Assembly (NCBI RefSeq): GCF_012863495.1
Contig: NZ_JAAVJL010000001.1
Coordinates: 1,364,001-1,428,000, forward strand
Direction: 5' to 3'
Source of the DNA: Pseudanabaena yagii GIHE-NHR1
GTDB lineage: Bacteria > Cyanobacteriota > Cyanobacteriia > Pseudanabaenales > Pseudanabaenaceae
DNA: 64,000 bases
Below, piece by piece: positions 1 through 9,121 of this stretch. Every line of letters begins with the position of its first letter. Within the stretch, counting starts at the first letter, position 1. The translations under genes and the position numbers were made by a program. The notes beneath the pieces were generated by a model. It was given only the letters and a program-made list of their open reading frames with translations. It had not been told where the DNA came from and ran no database searches.

Positions 1-194
1 CGATCGCTTCTCTCTGGTCTGTCAGTGATGAGGGGACTCAGGCTTTGATGACGGCTTTTTATCGGGAACTGCAAAAAGGTGATGTTACACCGATTGAGGC
101 TTTGCATAGGGCGCAAGTTGCTCTGATTAAATCAGAAAAGTTTAGTCATCCGAGTTACTGGTCTGCTTTCTTTGCGATCGGTAATGGATTGTAG
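1..194 (+). CDS. C-terminal end of a TPR-CHAT protease (partial, 5' end outside window)
   Basis: The reading frame enters at base 3 and runs 63 codons to a TAG at 192-194. The peptide contains IASLWSVSDEGTQALM and ends WSAFFAIGNGL, almost identical to the last residues of the two complete TPR-CHAT proteins at 14020 and 18181. CHAT domains are caspase-like cysteine proteases; the catalytic His and Cys of this copy lie upstream of the window. It is therefore the third member of a local paralogous group, on the opposite strand to the other two. The assignment rests on this tail alone, but the match is close. Confidence 0.85.
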   Translation, partial: IASLWSVSDEGTQALMTAFYRELQKGDVTPIEALHRAQVALIKSEKFSHPSYWSAFFAIGNGL

Positions 195-222
195 TTCTGC
201 CGAACTGGTGCAAGATCTCAGT

Positions 223-280
223 AAACTAAAAATCGAGAAGTTTGTTCCGCCCGCTAGGCGGACGAAGCAAACTCTAGTTT
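223..280. terminator. Hairpin between convergent genes
   Basis: A stem of GTTTG/TCCGCC at 240-251 pairs with GGCGGA at 257-262 and CAAAC at 268-272, and outer AAACTA/TAGTTT bases extend it. It lies between the stop of the CHAT gene and the stop of the converging histidine kinase, where a shared terminator is expected. Confidence 0.5.
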
Positions 281-290
281 TGGGTTTTAA

Positions 291-3200
291 TTAAGTTGAG
301 CTACTTAAATGCTGGCAAGGTAAATCAATATAAAAACAACTGCCAACTCCTACCTCACTAGTAACCCCAACTTCGCCGCCATGTAATTCCACAATTTGTT
401 TCACCAGTGCCAATCCTAGCCCCGTTCCTTCATACTTCCGATTTAAAGCACTATCAATCTGGATAAAATGCTGAAATAACTGCGAGATCGATTCAGGAGG
501 TATACCAATTCCTGTATCTCGTACTGCTAATCTGAGATAAGTACTATCTAAGTTAGCTGTAGGCGCAGGATAAATTACCTCTAGGGTCACTTGCCCACCT
601 TCGAGGGTAAACTTAACGGCATTATTGAGGAGATTGATTAGGGCTTGCCTAATGCGGCGTTCATCCAAGTGGATCTGCGGCAGTTGCAGCGATAGAATAG
701 TGTGGATTTGAATATTTTTTTTGAGCGCTTGCTGACGCACAAAGCCAAGACTTGCTTCACAAAGAGAAGGAATAGAAATAGCAGTTAGATCCAATTTCAT
801 TTGTCCTGCTTCTATTTTAGCAACATCCAGAATGTCGTTAATTAATTCGAGTAAATGCATACTACTACGTTCAACGGTTTGGAGTGCTTTCGTCTGTCGC
901 TCATTGATTGAACCATAGATCTCCTCTTGAAGACTTTCAGTCATCCCAAGAATGGCATTAAGAGGGGTGCGGAGTTCATGACTCATGGATGCCAAAAACT
1001 CATCCTTGAGGCGAGTTGCCTGAAGCAGCTTTTCATAGATTTGTTGAAGTTTCTCTTCAGCTTTTTTGCGATCGCCAATATCGGTAAAGAAACCAACAAT
1101 TTCTAAGGGATTACCTTGAGCATCGCGCACTATCCGCATTTCATTCCTGAGCCAGCGATAATCGCCATCTCGATGCAAAGAACGATATTCACTAATGTGG
1201 TATCCCCGTTCAAATAGTTTGCAGATTCCATCTATTGCGTGAGCAATATCTTCAGGATGGAGATGCTCAGACCAAAAGTTGGGATTTGTGAGAATCTCGG
1301 CAGCACTATAACCCATCACAGCTTGGACATTATCACTAATGAAAGTGACCGTATTTTTGCTATCAGCAGTACAGGTAAAAATGACCGCAGGATTGGAGGA
1401 TAGAATAAATTCTAACCGCTCCTTGAGTCGTTGATTTTCTTGCTCAGCCAGTTTGCGTTCAGTAATATCTTGAGCTGAGCCAATGTTGTATTTAACGTTT
1501 CCTGCGGCATCTCGACTAAATACGGAATGACGACTATGCAGCCAACGCCATTCACCTTGGACATTCCTCATGCGGTATTCGTAATCATAGATTTCGCCAT
1601 CTACTGCCTTTCGTAAGCGCTCATACTCCGCAGGAATATTTTGCAGATCATCGGGATGCATTAACGTAGCAAAGAATGCTGAACCCATTGCCTGAACTTC
1701 GGCTGAGGTATAGCCCAAAATCGTTTCAATCTCTCGGTTTACATAAATATTACGCTGCTCTTGGATGTCGTAAATATAGATAATGTGCGGTGAAGCATCA
1801 ATAACTTTTTGGAGAAAGTCTTGGCTTTCTTGCAAAGCGAATTCTGTTTTTTTGCGATCGCTAATATCTTGAAGCAACACTACAAAAAAATCTACAAGCC
1901 CATCAGATTTACGATGGACTTGAACAGAAAGACTGGTATAAATGATTTGTCCGTTTTTATGAATAAAGCGTTTATCAATTTCATAGCCTTCACTTTCACC
2001 ATTTAATACTCGATTAAACTGCTCTAAGTCCATGGCTAAATCATCGAGATAAGTCATTTCATCCCAAGTTAATTCCTGTAGTTCCGCAAAGGAATATCCT
2101 AAGATTTCACAGAGTTTGTCATTAACATTGAGCCATCCCTTACTCGGAGAGGTCATTGCCATACCGATAAGCGATTGTTCAAAATAACTACGGAATATCC
2201 GCTCACTCTTCCTGAGAGCAGTTTCCTTTGCCTGTAGATCTGCTGTCCTTTGAGAAACCCGTTCTTCTAGCTCAATATTGCTTTGGGCGATCACATCATG
2301 GGCTTTCTGAAGTTCACGTTCATGCATTTTGCGATCGGTAATATCCTGCACATGGGAAATGAAATATAGGGGATTTCCATTCGCATCTCGCACCAGTGAT
2401 GATGATATCTCACCATAAATTATATGTCCCTGTCGATGACGATAGCGTTTTTCAAATACATTGCTATCTCTGTGTTCATTAACCGCACCTTGAATAAATT
2501 TTGAACTAACCTGATCATCTTCGGGAAGTGCTAGTGTCGCAACGTTCATCCCAATTAGCTCATCTTGACTATAGCCAAATATTTGGCACATTGTCGGATT
2601 GACCTGTAAGAGATTTCCTTGCAGATCGACTAGACACATACCGATATTGGCATTGTCAAACGACAGATGGAACTTCTCTTCACTTTCCCTAAGTGCTAGA
2701 TAATTTGCTTCCCGTTCCTTTAGTTCTATCGTTCGTAGAGAAATCTGTTGCTCTAGCTCATTGTTGATTTGAATTAGGCGTTGCTCCGTTTTAATGCGAT
2801 CGCTAATATCGATCATCACACCTTCCCAAGCATAGCTGCCATCCGACAATACACGAGGATTAGATTCGGCACTGTACCATCGGATCTCGCCATTAACAAT
2901 GACTCGCCCTTCCCAATAAAAAGGTAATCCTTTTTCAATTACTTCTAGATTTAAGGCTATAAATGCATCATATTCATCAGGATGTACACACCTAAAAGCT
3001 ATATAGGGATCAGCAATTACGTCCTCGCGACGCAAATCAGCCATTTTGAGCCAGCGATCGCTGATAAAGGTAAATTGTGGCGAGCCATCGGTTTTCACTT
3101 TCATCACATAAGTACCGACGGGAATATTTTCAGTCAATTGCAGAGCAGTTTCCCCTAATTTGAGCAATTCCTGTTGAGCATTCTCCGTTTCTTGTTGAGC

Positions 3201-3725
3201 TTGTTTTAGCTTTATCGATTGCTCTCGCAACTCATCATTCACCCTTGCTAGAGCCAATTCAGATTCTTTTTGAGTAGTTATATCCAAAGCCATTCCATAC
3301 CAAACCGTCGCCTGATTCGGTAATCTTTCGGGACGAGAGTTTGCCTGTATCCATTTCAGCTTGCCAGAGGGAGTAATAATCCGAAATTCATGGCGGAATG
3401 GTTGTAGATTGACCTTGCTAGTTTCCACTGCCGCGATATAGCTAGCTGAGTCATCGGGGTGAATCTGTTCAAAAATCAGATTGGCATTTGCCATTACCGC
3501 TTCTACCGTTACCTCATGTATTTCTTGGACATAAGGGCTAATGTAGGTAAATGCTATAGATCCATCGACCCGCTCAGCAAAACTATAAATAGATGCTGGT
3601 ACAGCGATCGCTATTTTGGATAAAATATTCTCGCACCAAGGAAAAGCATTAAAGTGATCAGACATGGACTTAGCTGCTGTATAGCAAGATGGCGATAATA
3701 ACAAACTTAATAGGCGATGTTCCAA
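291..3725 (-). CDS. Multi-PAS sensor histidine kinase
   Basis: Probable cytoplasmic sensor kinase of 1144 residues. About six PAS/PAC modules follow one another (roughly residues 45-155, 190-315, 345-475, 510-635, 645-770, 785-905), several ending in the PAC-type motif DI(T/S)DRK. They are joined by short coiled coils. A HisKA domain follows with the phospho-acceptor in SMSHELRTPLN (His about 916), then a HATPase with NLLNNAVKF, DTGIGIP and GTGLGLALV boxes. There is no transmembrane segment and no receiver domain, so a partner response regulator must be encoded elsewhere. The longest frame begins with TTG at 3725 behind a GAGGGGAG; ATG at 3665 (MSDHF) is an equally plausible start. The ligand cannot be inferred. 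Confidence 0.9.
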   Translation of the reverse strand: MEHRLLSLLLSPSCYTAAKSMSDHFNAFPWCENILSKIAIAVPASIYSFAERVDGSIAFTYISPYVQEIHEVTVEAVMANANLIFEQIHPDDSASYIAAVETSKVNLQPFRHEFRIITPSGKLKWIQANSRPERLPNQATVWYGMALDITTQKESELALARVNDELREQSIKLKQAQQETENAQQELLKLGETALQLTENIPVGTYVMKVKTDGSPQFTFISDRWLKMADLRREDVIADPYIAFRCVHPDEYDAFIALNLEVIEKGLPFYWEGRVIVNGEIRWYSAESNPRVLSDGSYAWEGVMIDISDRIKTEQRLIQINNELEQQISLRTIELKEREANYLALRESEEKFHLSFDNANIGMCLVDLQGNLLQVNPTMCQIFGYSQDELIGMNVATLALPEDDQVSSKFIQGAVNEHRDSNVFEKRYRHRQGHIIYGEISSSLVRDANGNPLYFISHVQDITDRKMHERELQKAHDVIAQSNIELEERVSQRTADLQAKETALRKSERIFRSYFEQSLIGMAMTSPSKGWLNVNDKLCEILGYSFAELQELTWDEMTYLDDLAMDLEQFNRVLNGESEGYEIDKRFIHKNGQIIYTSLSVQVHRKSDGLVDFFVVLLQDISDRKKTEFALQESQDFLQKVIDASPHIIYIYDIQEQRNIYVNREIETILGYTSAEVQAMGSAFFATLMHPDDLQNIPAEYERLRKAVDGEIYDYEYRMRNVQGEWRWLHSRHSVFSRDAAGNVKYNIGSAQDITERKLAEQENQRLKERLEFILSSNPAVIFTCTADSKNTVTFISDNVQAVMGYSAAEILTNPNFWSEHLHPEDIAHAIDGICKLFERGYHISEYRSLHRDGDYRWLRNEMRIVRDAQGNPLEIVGFFTDIGDRKKAEEKLQQIYEKLLQATRLKDEFLASMSHELRTPLNAILGMTESLQEEIYGSINERQTKALQTVERSSMHLLELINDILDVAKIEAGQMKLDLTAISIPSLCEASLGFVRQQALKKNIQIHTILSLQLPQIHLDERRIRQALINLLNNAVKFTLEGGQVTLEVIYPAPTANLDSTYLRLAVRDTGIGIPPESISQLFQHFIQIDSALNRKYEGTGLGLALVKQIVELHGGEVGVTSEVGVGSCFYIDLPCQHLSSST

Positions 3726-4015
3726 ACAACGAAAAAGCTCCCCTCAAATCAAAAGCACTTCAGCGTTGCTATGTTAAGCCTCTATAAAAATTATCAAAAA
3801 TATTTAGCCGCCCCACCTACAACTAAATATTTAATGATATTAATTTGACAAAGCCTGACTATAATTCTATTGAATTAATGGGAACTCGAGTTAATAGCTT
3901 GAAAGGCTACAAACGGCAATACCACCTATAGCCTTGCAATAAGTATAGTTTATAATCTGCATTCCAGCATAATACTCAATATTATCTAGATTATTTGTGA
4001 ATTCAGACTTTGAAT

Positions 4016-5143
4016 TTACGGATTTAATGTCGAAAGCACATTTGCCCCAGTAACTGTCACTGTCTGCTGTTCTAGATTTGCCACAGCGCGATCGCCTTGA
4101 ACATTGAGATTTTTTTCGGTTTGACGATAGCTGATATTGCCATCCGCCGTAATCGTTTTCGTAGGAATTATCCATTCCACCTGATCGGCATTCACAACCC
4201 CTTGAGTCGAGCTAAAACTGGCGGCTACCTGTCCTGTGAGTTTAATGCGTTCCTCCTGTAGCTGTGCTTCTCCCTTTTGGGCATTAACGACGATGCCACG
4301 ACTTTTGCTAGACCCTTTGAAAGCAACAGGCAGAGTGACCAGTTTCTTCTCTAGATTCCAAATTGCCTGTGCTGCTTCAATATCGATATCTAATTTCGGA
4401 TCTTTAGCTTTGATATCACCCGTAAAGGTAACTTCTTTCTTCTGAATATTCCAATCTCCCTTGTTCGCCAATAGTTGCATTTTGTCCTTAACTTGAATGA
4501 CGGAAATAGGCGCTTCAGTAAAGACGCGATCGCGCTTGGCATCCCAAGTTACCTTCTCACTTTTCATCTCTAGCGGTGGCTCAATGGCAGTCACAATGAC
4601 ATTTTTTTCGAGACTATAGACATTGGTACTAGGCTTAGCGGTGAGTTCCTTGCCAGTCATTTTGATTTTGTCGTCAGGTTTGTTAATCTTGATATTGCCT
4701 GTAGCTTTTAGTAAATCCTCCTCTGATTTCCAAACCATGCGATCGGCGACCATATCAATTTTTTCTTGCACAGCGATCGCTTTAATATTGCCTTCTAGGG
4801 AAATCTCCTTAGAAACTTGATCGATTGTCCCCTTGTCACCCGTTGCTTCCATTAGCGGTTCGCCATTGCGATAAAACTTCCCTTTTACATCTTGCACGTC
4901 AGCAATTTTGCGATCTTGGCGATAGTCTGCTTGTTTAGAAGTTATTTCCCACAGCAGTTTCCCATCCGCATCAAATTCGGTAAGGGTAATATTTTGGAGG
5001 CTCGATCCTGCGATCTGGGCAGGTTTGTTTAAACTGGTGACTTCAGGGCGCAAAAATACAAACCAGCCCAGCCCAGAAATCAGCACTGTTATAAAAAAGA
5101 TGATGGCAAACAGGCGGATATTACGGCGGCTAAGTAGTTGCAT
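4016..5143 (-). CDS. lptC: LptC-like lipopolysaccharide export protein
   Basis: A protein of 375 residues with one N-terminal membrane anchor (about residues 10-30, LFAIIFFITVLISGLGWFVF) and a periplasmic domain of repeated beta-strand units of the OstA/LptA type (for example DKGTIDQVSKEISLEGNI and GKELTAKP). In the family, LptC is anchored in the inner membrane and hands lipopolysaccharide from the LptBFG transporter to LptA. Cyanobacterial versions are about twice the length of E. coli LptC because the beta-jellyroll is duplicated, and this length fits. No other lpt gene is adjacent. The ATG at 5143 is the only reasonable start before the membrane anchor. Confidence 0.85.
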   Translation of the reverse strand: MQLLSRRNIRLFAIIFFITVLISGLGWFVFLRPEVTSLNKPAQIAGSSLQNITLTEFDADGKLLWEITSKQADYRQDRKIADVQDVKGKFYRNGEPLMEATGDKGTIDQVSKEISLEGNIKAIAVQEKIDMVADRMVWKSEEDLLKATGNIKINKPDDKIKMTGKELTAKPSTNVYSLEKNVIVTAIEPPLEMKSEKVTWDAKRDRVFTEAPISVIQVKDKMQLLANKGDWNIQKKEVTFTGDIKAKDPKLDIDIEAAQAIWNLEKKLVTLPVAFKGSSKSRGIVVNAQKGEAQLQEERIKLTGQVAASFSSTQGVVNADQVEWIIPTKTITADGNISYRQTEKNLNVQGDRAVANLEQQTVTVTGANVLSTLNP

Positions 5144-5386
5144 GATGCTTGGGGATAGGTTTAGTTAGATTAGCAGTATTTTATATGCCTAGATTTGCAG
5201 AGTTACAAATTTTAGGGCTACTTCGCTATCAACTAGTCGATAAATTGATAAATAGTTTATAGCGACTATAACCATCTGGGTATCAATCCAGAAACTTATT
5301 AAAGGTGATTATTTTGGGTGTAACTTAAAACATAAAATTCTTTCTTTGTAGACAAAGAATCCTTGCCTTATTTTATCTGTTTTAGA

Positions 5387-5902
5387 TTAAGCATGGTTTG
5401 CGAGGTGAAGGCGATCAGATTCCCATGATAGGGGATTGTTGGCGATGTATTGGCGTAGGCGATCGCAGCTTTCTTGACTGCGGATAATATGTTCATAATA
5501 GTTCCGTTGCCATAGTCTGCCGATAAATGGTTGCCATTGTTCCTGCTGAACGCCATAACGATATTTTGCGGTTGTGAAGGATTTGAACCGATGAATAATT
5601 TCTCCTAATATCATCACAGGTTCTATTTGTGCTGAGTTCAGAACAATAATGCCATGTATGTGATTGGGCATTAACACAAAGGCATCTAATTCTATGTTTG
5701 GGTAATGGAATGGCATTGCTTCCCAAATTGTTTGTACCATTGTTCCCGCAGGGTTTGGGTGCATGATGCCATCTGCGATCGCGCCTAACAGAGGTTGGCG
5801 ATGGTTGATGCAAATGGTGATGAAATATGCGCCTGCCTGTGAATAGTCGTATCCTTTGAGACGAATGGAACGACGATGATGGATGTCTAGATTGTATGGC
5901 AT
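5387..5902 (-). CDS. REP-associated tyrosine transposase (RAYT, IS200-like HUH family)
   Basis: 171 residues with the Y1 transposase fold of the TnpA_REP group. The HUH motif is MPNHIHG (His81, His83), and the candidate catalytic tyrosine lies in WQRNYYEHII (Tyr135/136), followed by the family-typical YIANNP and W. RAYTs nick and rejoin single-stranded DNA and are thought to spread REP hairpins without mobilising themselves. This copy sits 36 bp from an array of six REP-like hairpins starting at 5951, the genetic arrangement expected if the enzyme acts on them. The reading frame is intact. Confidence 0.9.
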   Translation of the reverse strand: MPYNLDIHHRRSIRLKGYDYSQAGAYFITICINHRQPLLGAIADGIMHPNPAGTMVQTIWEAMPFHYPNIELDAFVLMPNHIHGIIVLNSAQIEPVMILGEIIHRFKSFTTAKYRYGVQQEQWQPFIGRLWQRNYYEHIIRSQESCDRLRQYIANNPLSWESDRLHLANHA

Positions 5903-5934
5903 GGCGCAATTTTTCTCCGCATTTGGGAATTTTT

Positions 5935-6660
5935 GGTGATCTGCGACAACGGGGCGAGCACGGGGGCATCGCCCCTACCCATTTTTATTTTTCAATGGTA
6001 AATGGAATGCGAATTAAATTTTATCATTGCACCCGTAGGGGCGATGCCCCCGTGCTCGCCCCTTCTATGCGAACCACAAATAATTTTTGACCGCAAAATC
6101 CCCAATTTCATTAATAGATTTCGCGATCGCATAATTATCATTGGTCAAAATAGATCACAAATTTTCCCCACATTGCAAATTCATCTCCGTATAAAAAAAT
6201 TGTCGTGATCTGCGACAACGGGGCGAGCACGGGGGCATCGCCCCTACCCATTTTTATTTTTAAATGATAAATGGAATGGGATGGAAATAAATTTTATGAT
6301 TTCACCTGTAGGGGCGATGCCCCCGTGCTCGCCCCTTTTATGCGAACCACAAATAATTTTTGACCGCAAAATCCCCAATTTCATTAATAGATTTCGCGAT
6401 CGCATAATTATCATTAGTCAAAATTGGTCGCAATTTTTTCCCACATTGCAAATCCATCACCGTATAAAAAAATGGTCGTGATCGGCGAAAACGGGGCGAG
6501 CACGGGGGCATCGCCCCTACCCATTTTTGGTTTAAATGGTAAATAAAATGGAATGAAAATAAATTTTATGATTTCACCCGTAGGGGCGATGCCCCCGTGC
6601 TCGTCCCTTCTATGCAAACCGCAAATAATTTTTGACCGAACAATCCCCAATTTTCATTGG
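5935..6660. repeat. Three tandem units of about 270 bp, each carrying a pair of inverted REP-like hairpins
   Basis: A 28-nt arm beginning GGGGCGAGCACGGGGGCATC occurs at 5951-5978, 6220-6247 and 6493-6520. Its inverted partner is at 6035-6062, 6308-6335 and 6580-6607 (last copy with one change). Each arm is itself an imperfect palindrome (GGGGCGA...TCGCCCC). The unit period is 269-273 bp and the spacer DNA is also conserved, so the array arose by tandem duplication. The third unit is truncated near 6660. Open frames across the array are by-products of the repeat and are not called. Confidence 0.9.
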
Positions 6661-6772
6661 TGGATTTTTGAAAAAAATTTGATCGCCTAACGGCGAAGGA
6701 ATTAATCAAAGAAGGGCAGATAAATACGAAGAAGTTCAAAGGGCTGAGGCAAAAGAACAAAGAAGGGAGTCC

Positions 6773-9121
6773 TCACCGCAAAACGCACACAACCCGAAAA
6801 CCGAGGAAGTAGCTCCGAACACGCGCAAAGATGTTGAGGCGACACGCAGACCGACAATTCTGAGCATAGGCGTACCACGAACCACCGCGAAGCAGCTTTT
6901 TTGTTTCGCCGCTCTCTTTATAATTCTTAATACCTTTTGTCCAAATTTGTGAGTCAAATGGCGCTCCCTCATAATCGTCATGCCAATCATCGGCACACCA
7001 TTCCCAAACATTGCCATGCATATCGTAAAGTCCCCAAGCATTAGCTGGCTTCAGTCCTACAAGATGTGTACCGCAGTTATTTTGCCTTATTCGTTCAATA
7101 TATCGATTAGGATTTTGATTCACATCTTTCCAAATCTGATCAGTATCGATCGCGCGATCGCCGCTATTGTTGCCATACCAGCCATAGTCATCTAACTGGC
7201 TTGCATCATCCCCAAAGCAGTATTCAGAATATTCACTTGCCCCTGCACGACAGGCATATTCCCATTCCGCCTCACTGGGCAAACGATAGTTCTCTCCCGT
7301 TAGTTTCGATAGCCGCGCACAAAACTCTTGAGCTTCGTACCAATTCACCTGCTCCACAGGTTTATTCTCACCACGATGATAGGAAGGATTTAAGCTCAAA
7401 TCAATCTCAACCTTGGGAGTCATCGCCACCGTCCGCCATTGCGCCTGTGTGACGGGATATTTACCCATCCAAAAGGCTTTGACTGTGACTTGGTGATAGG
7501 GTTTCTCATCGTTCTCCCCTTTCCCTTCAGGCGAACCCATCCAGAACGTACCACTAGGAATATCCACCATTTCAGGCAAATTTGCAGGATCGAGCCAAGG
7601 TTTATATTTATAACGATTTCGCTGCACAAATTTCTGTTGTTCAAGTGTGAGGTAATCATTAATCGCCATTTCCACTTCCTCAATTTGAGCAACGACACCT
7701 TCGGACAACAAAAACTTATCCTTATCCAACGCCCGCTCCCATTCATCAAAGGCATCCTTCACCCGATCGCCCAGCCGCCGCAAATCCCGATCTTCTAACC
7801 GCCATTCCGCAAACCTTTGCCAACCATCCATCAGCGCCTCATGCGCCAGATCCACGATCGCCACCCCATTTTCCTCACTCGCCACCAGCAAGCGCCCACT
7901 CTTGCCCTCAAGGGACTTCAAAATCCGCTCAATTTCCTTACGCGCATTCCCATCATCCCCCGCCAAGTCCAAGATCGCTTGTCGCCGCTCCCGTTGCCGC
8001 GTATCCTTCGCATCATTCCCCGTCCGCACTAACTTCAAAAAGATCCGCCGTATCCACTTCTGACCACTTGCCGACAGTTTCTCATAGAGATGATCTGCAT
8101 GACGATTGAGCGCCCCCTTCAGTCGCTTCATTTGCCGATATCCCTCAAGGCTCAAGCGACGTTGCTGGCGATTTCTATTTTCCCAAAGCTCCTGCAACGC
8201 AAACTCCAAAAGCGGCAAACAATTCGGCTCCGCCTCGATATCCTGCAAGATCGCATCCAACAAACCATCACTGAGTTGATAGCCCTGAGTTTCCGCAGGC
8301 TTAGCAATGGCATCCCTTAGCTCATCCTCACTCATCCCCGAAATCACCACCATCTGCTCATTCACGATCGCATCCAGATTGGCATAGGTACAGTCCGCCA
8401 AAAAATCAATTCTCATCGTCGCCACAACCACAAAATCCGCAGTTTGCGTTTGCGCCACATCCACCAACATCTGGATAAATTTGCGCCGCTCAGCAATCTG
8501 TGAGCAGACCGTAAACACTTCCTCAAACTGATCGATCACTAACAGGATCGGTTTTGGCAGATCCGCGATCGCCGCTAACAATCCCTCAGTATCAATGCGC
8601 TGCTCAAATTCAATAACATCTGTCCCAGTCTCTTCCAATATCTCCGCAAAAACATCCTTTAACCTTTGAATTGGATTTGACCAAGGCTTCATCAACAAAA
8701 TTCGATGACCACGCCGCTTCATCTCAGGAATTAATTTCGCCTTCACCAGCGATGACTTACCACTCCCCGACACCCCCACCACAAATACAAACGGACTCTG
8801 TTCAATTTTTGACATCAACCGCTTAAAAGCCGTCTCTCTCCCAAAGAACCATTGCGCCGTTGACTCATCAAAGGCATTCAATCCCACATAGGGACAAGTT
8901 TCATATTTATTCTCATGTATTACGGATGTCTCATTATTTTCAATTTTTTGTAACTGATTTTCTATTTCTTGGATTTTTTTGAGTTTTTGCTGCAATTGAC
9001 GCTCAAGTTTAACTCTTTGACCTTCATCAAGAGTTGTTTCCCATTGTGCTTGGAGCGGCTCAGCCTCTTTTTGGAGAGCACTAATTTGTCGATTGAGGAT
9101 TTCTTTTTGAAGACTAGCCAT
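6773..9121 (-). CDS. nSTAND NTPase fused to an FGE-sulfatase (C-type-lectin-like) domain, with a variable-looking C terminus
   Basis: 782 residues from the ATG at 9121; a TTG two codons upstream is less likely. An N-terminal coiled coil (about 1-60) is followed by an nSTAND1-type ATPase with Walker A VGVSGSGKSS (about 116-125) and Walker B ILLVIDQFEEV (about 192-202), a helical linker, and from about 520 a formylglycine-generating-enzyme fold (DIPSGTFWMGSPEG, LPSEAEWEYACRAG, GNVWEWCADDW). STAND NTPases act as signal-responsive switches in conflict systems; here the FGE domain probably senses or binds rather than modifies sulfatases (inference). The start overlaps the caspase stop by 8 bp (ATGGCTAG), so the two are translationally coupled. 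The last 33 codons before CVLR look like a retroelement variable region (see findings). Confidence 0.85.
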   Translation of the reverse strand: MASLQKEILNRQISALQKEAEPLQAQWETTLDEGQRVKLERQLQQKLKKIQEIENQLQKIENNETSVIHENKYETCPYVGLNAFDESTAQWFFGRETAFKRLMSKIEQSPFVFVVGVSGSGKSSLVKAKLIPEMKRRGHRILLMKPWSNPIQRLKDVFAEILEETGTDVIEFEQRIDTEGLLAAIADLPKPILLVIDQFEEVFTVCSQIAERRKFIQMLVDVAQTQTADFVVVATMRIDFLADCTYANLDAIVNEQMVVISGMSEDELRDAIAKPAETQGYQLSDGLLDAILQDIEAEPNCLPLLEFALQELWENRNRQQRRLSLEGYRQMKRLKGALNRHADHLYEKLSASGQKWIRRIFLKLVRTGNDAKDTRQRERRQAILDLAGDDGNARKEIERILKSLEGKSGRLLVASEENGVAIVDLAHEALMDGWQRFAEWRLEDRDLRRLGDRVKDAFDEWERALDKDKFLLSEGVVAQIEEVEMAINDYLTLEQQKFVQRNRYKYKPWLDPANLPEMVDIPSGTFWMGSPEGKGENDEKPYHQVTVKAFWMGKYPVTQAQWRTVAMTPKVEIDLSLNPSYHRGENKPVEQVNWYEAQEFCARLSKLTGENYRLPSEAEWEYACRAGASEYSEYCFGDDASQLDDYGWYGNNSGDRAIDTDQIWKDVNQNPNRYIERIRQNNCGTHLVGLKPANAWGLYDMHGNVWEWCADDWHDDYEGAPFDSQIWTKGIKNYKESGETKKLLRGGSWYAYAQNCRSACRLNIFARVRSYFLGFRVVCVLR
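6788..6886 (-). other. Candidate DGR variable region in the nSTAND-FGE gene
   Basis: Codons from GGSW to GFRVV, 33 in number. The segment matches the target form RGGSW-x6-CRSA-x-R-x-GFRVV used by cyanobacterial diversity-generating retroelements. The residues expected to be fixed (Q, R, A, R, R, V) use CAG, CGG, GCG, CGG, CGG, GTG. The expected variable ones are TAC, GCC, TAT, TGT, CTC, AAC, ATC, TTT, GTT, AGC, TAC, TTC: all C/T-ending, as expected from AAY codons mutated at adenines. No template repeat was found in the window. Confidence 0.6.

Noticed and set aside
3891-4175. 94-codon frame overlapping the lptC end
   Set aside because: It is largely the shifted reading of lptC, has no ribosome site and no protein-like composition.
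5896-6760. Several open frames of 60-78 codons across the repeat array, with repeated MPPCSPLLCEP-like peptides
   Set aside because: They are translations of the REP hairpins and repeat in every unit on both strands.
6660-6772. Possible template repeat or accessory gene next to the first variable region
   Set aside because: No stretch matching the variable region with extra adenines was found here or elsewhere in the window.
7201-8320. Plus-strand frames inside the nSTAND gene
   Set aside because: They are antisense shadows rich in His/Pro/Ile with no start signals.
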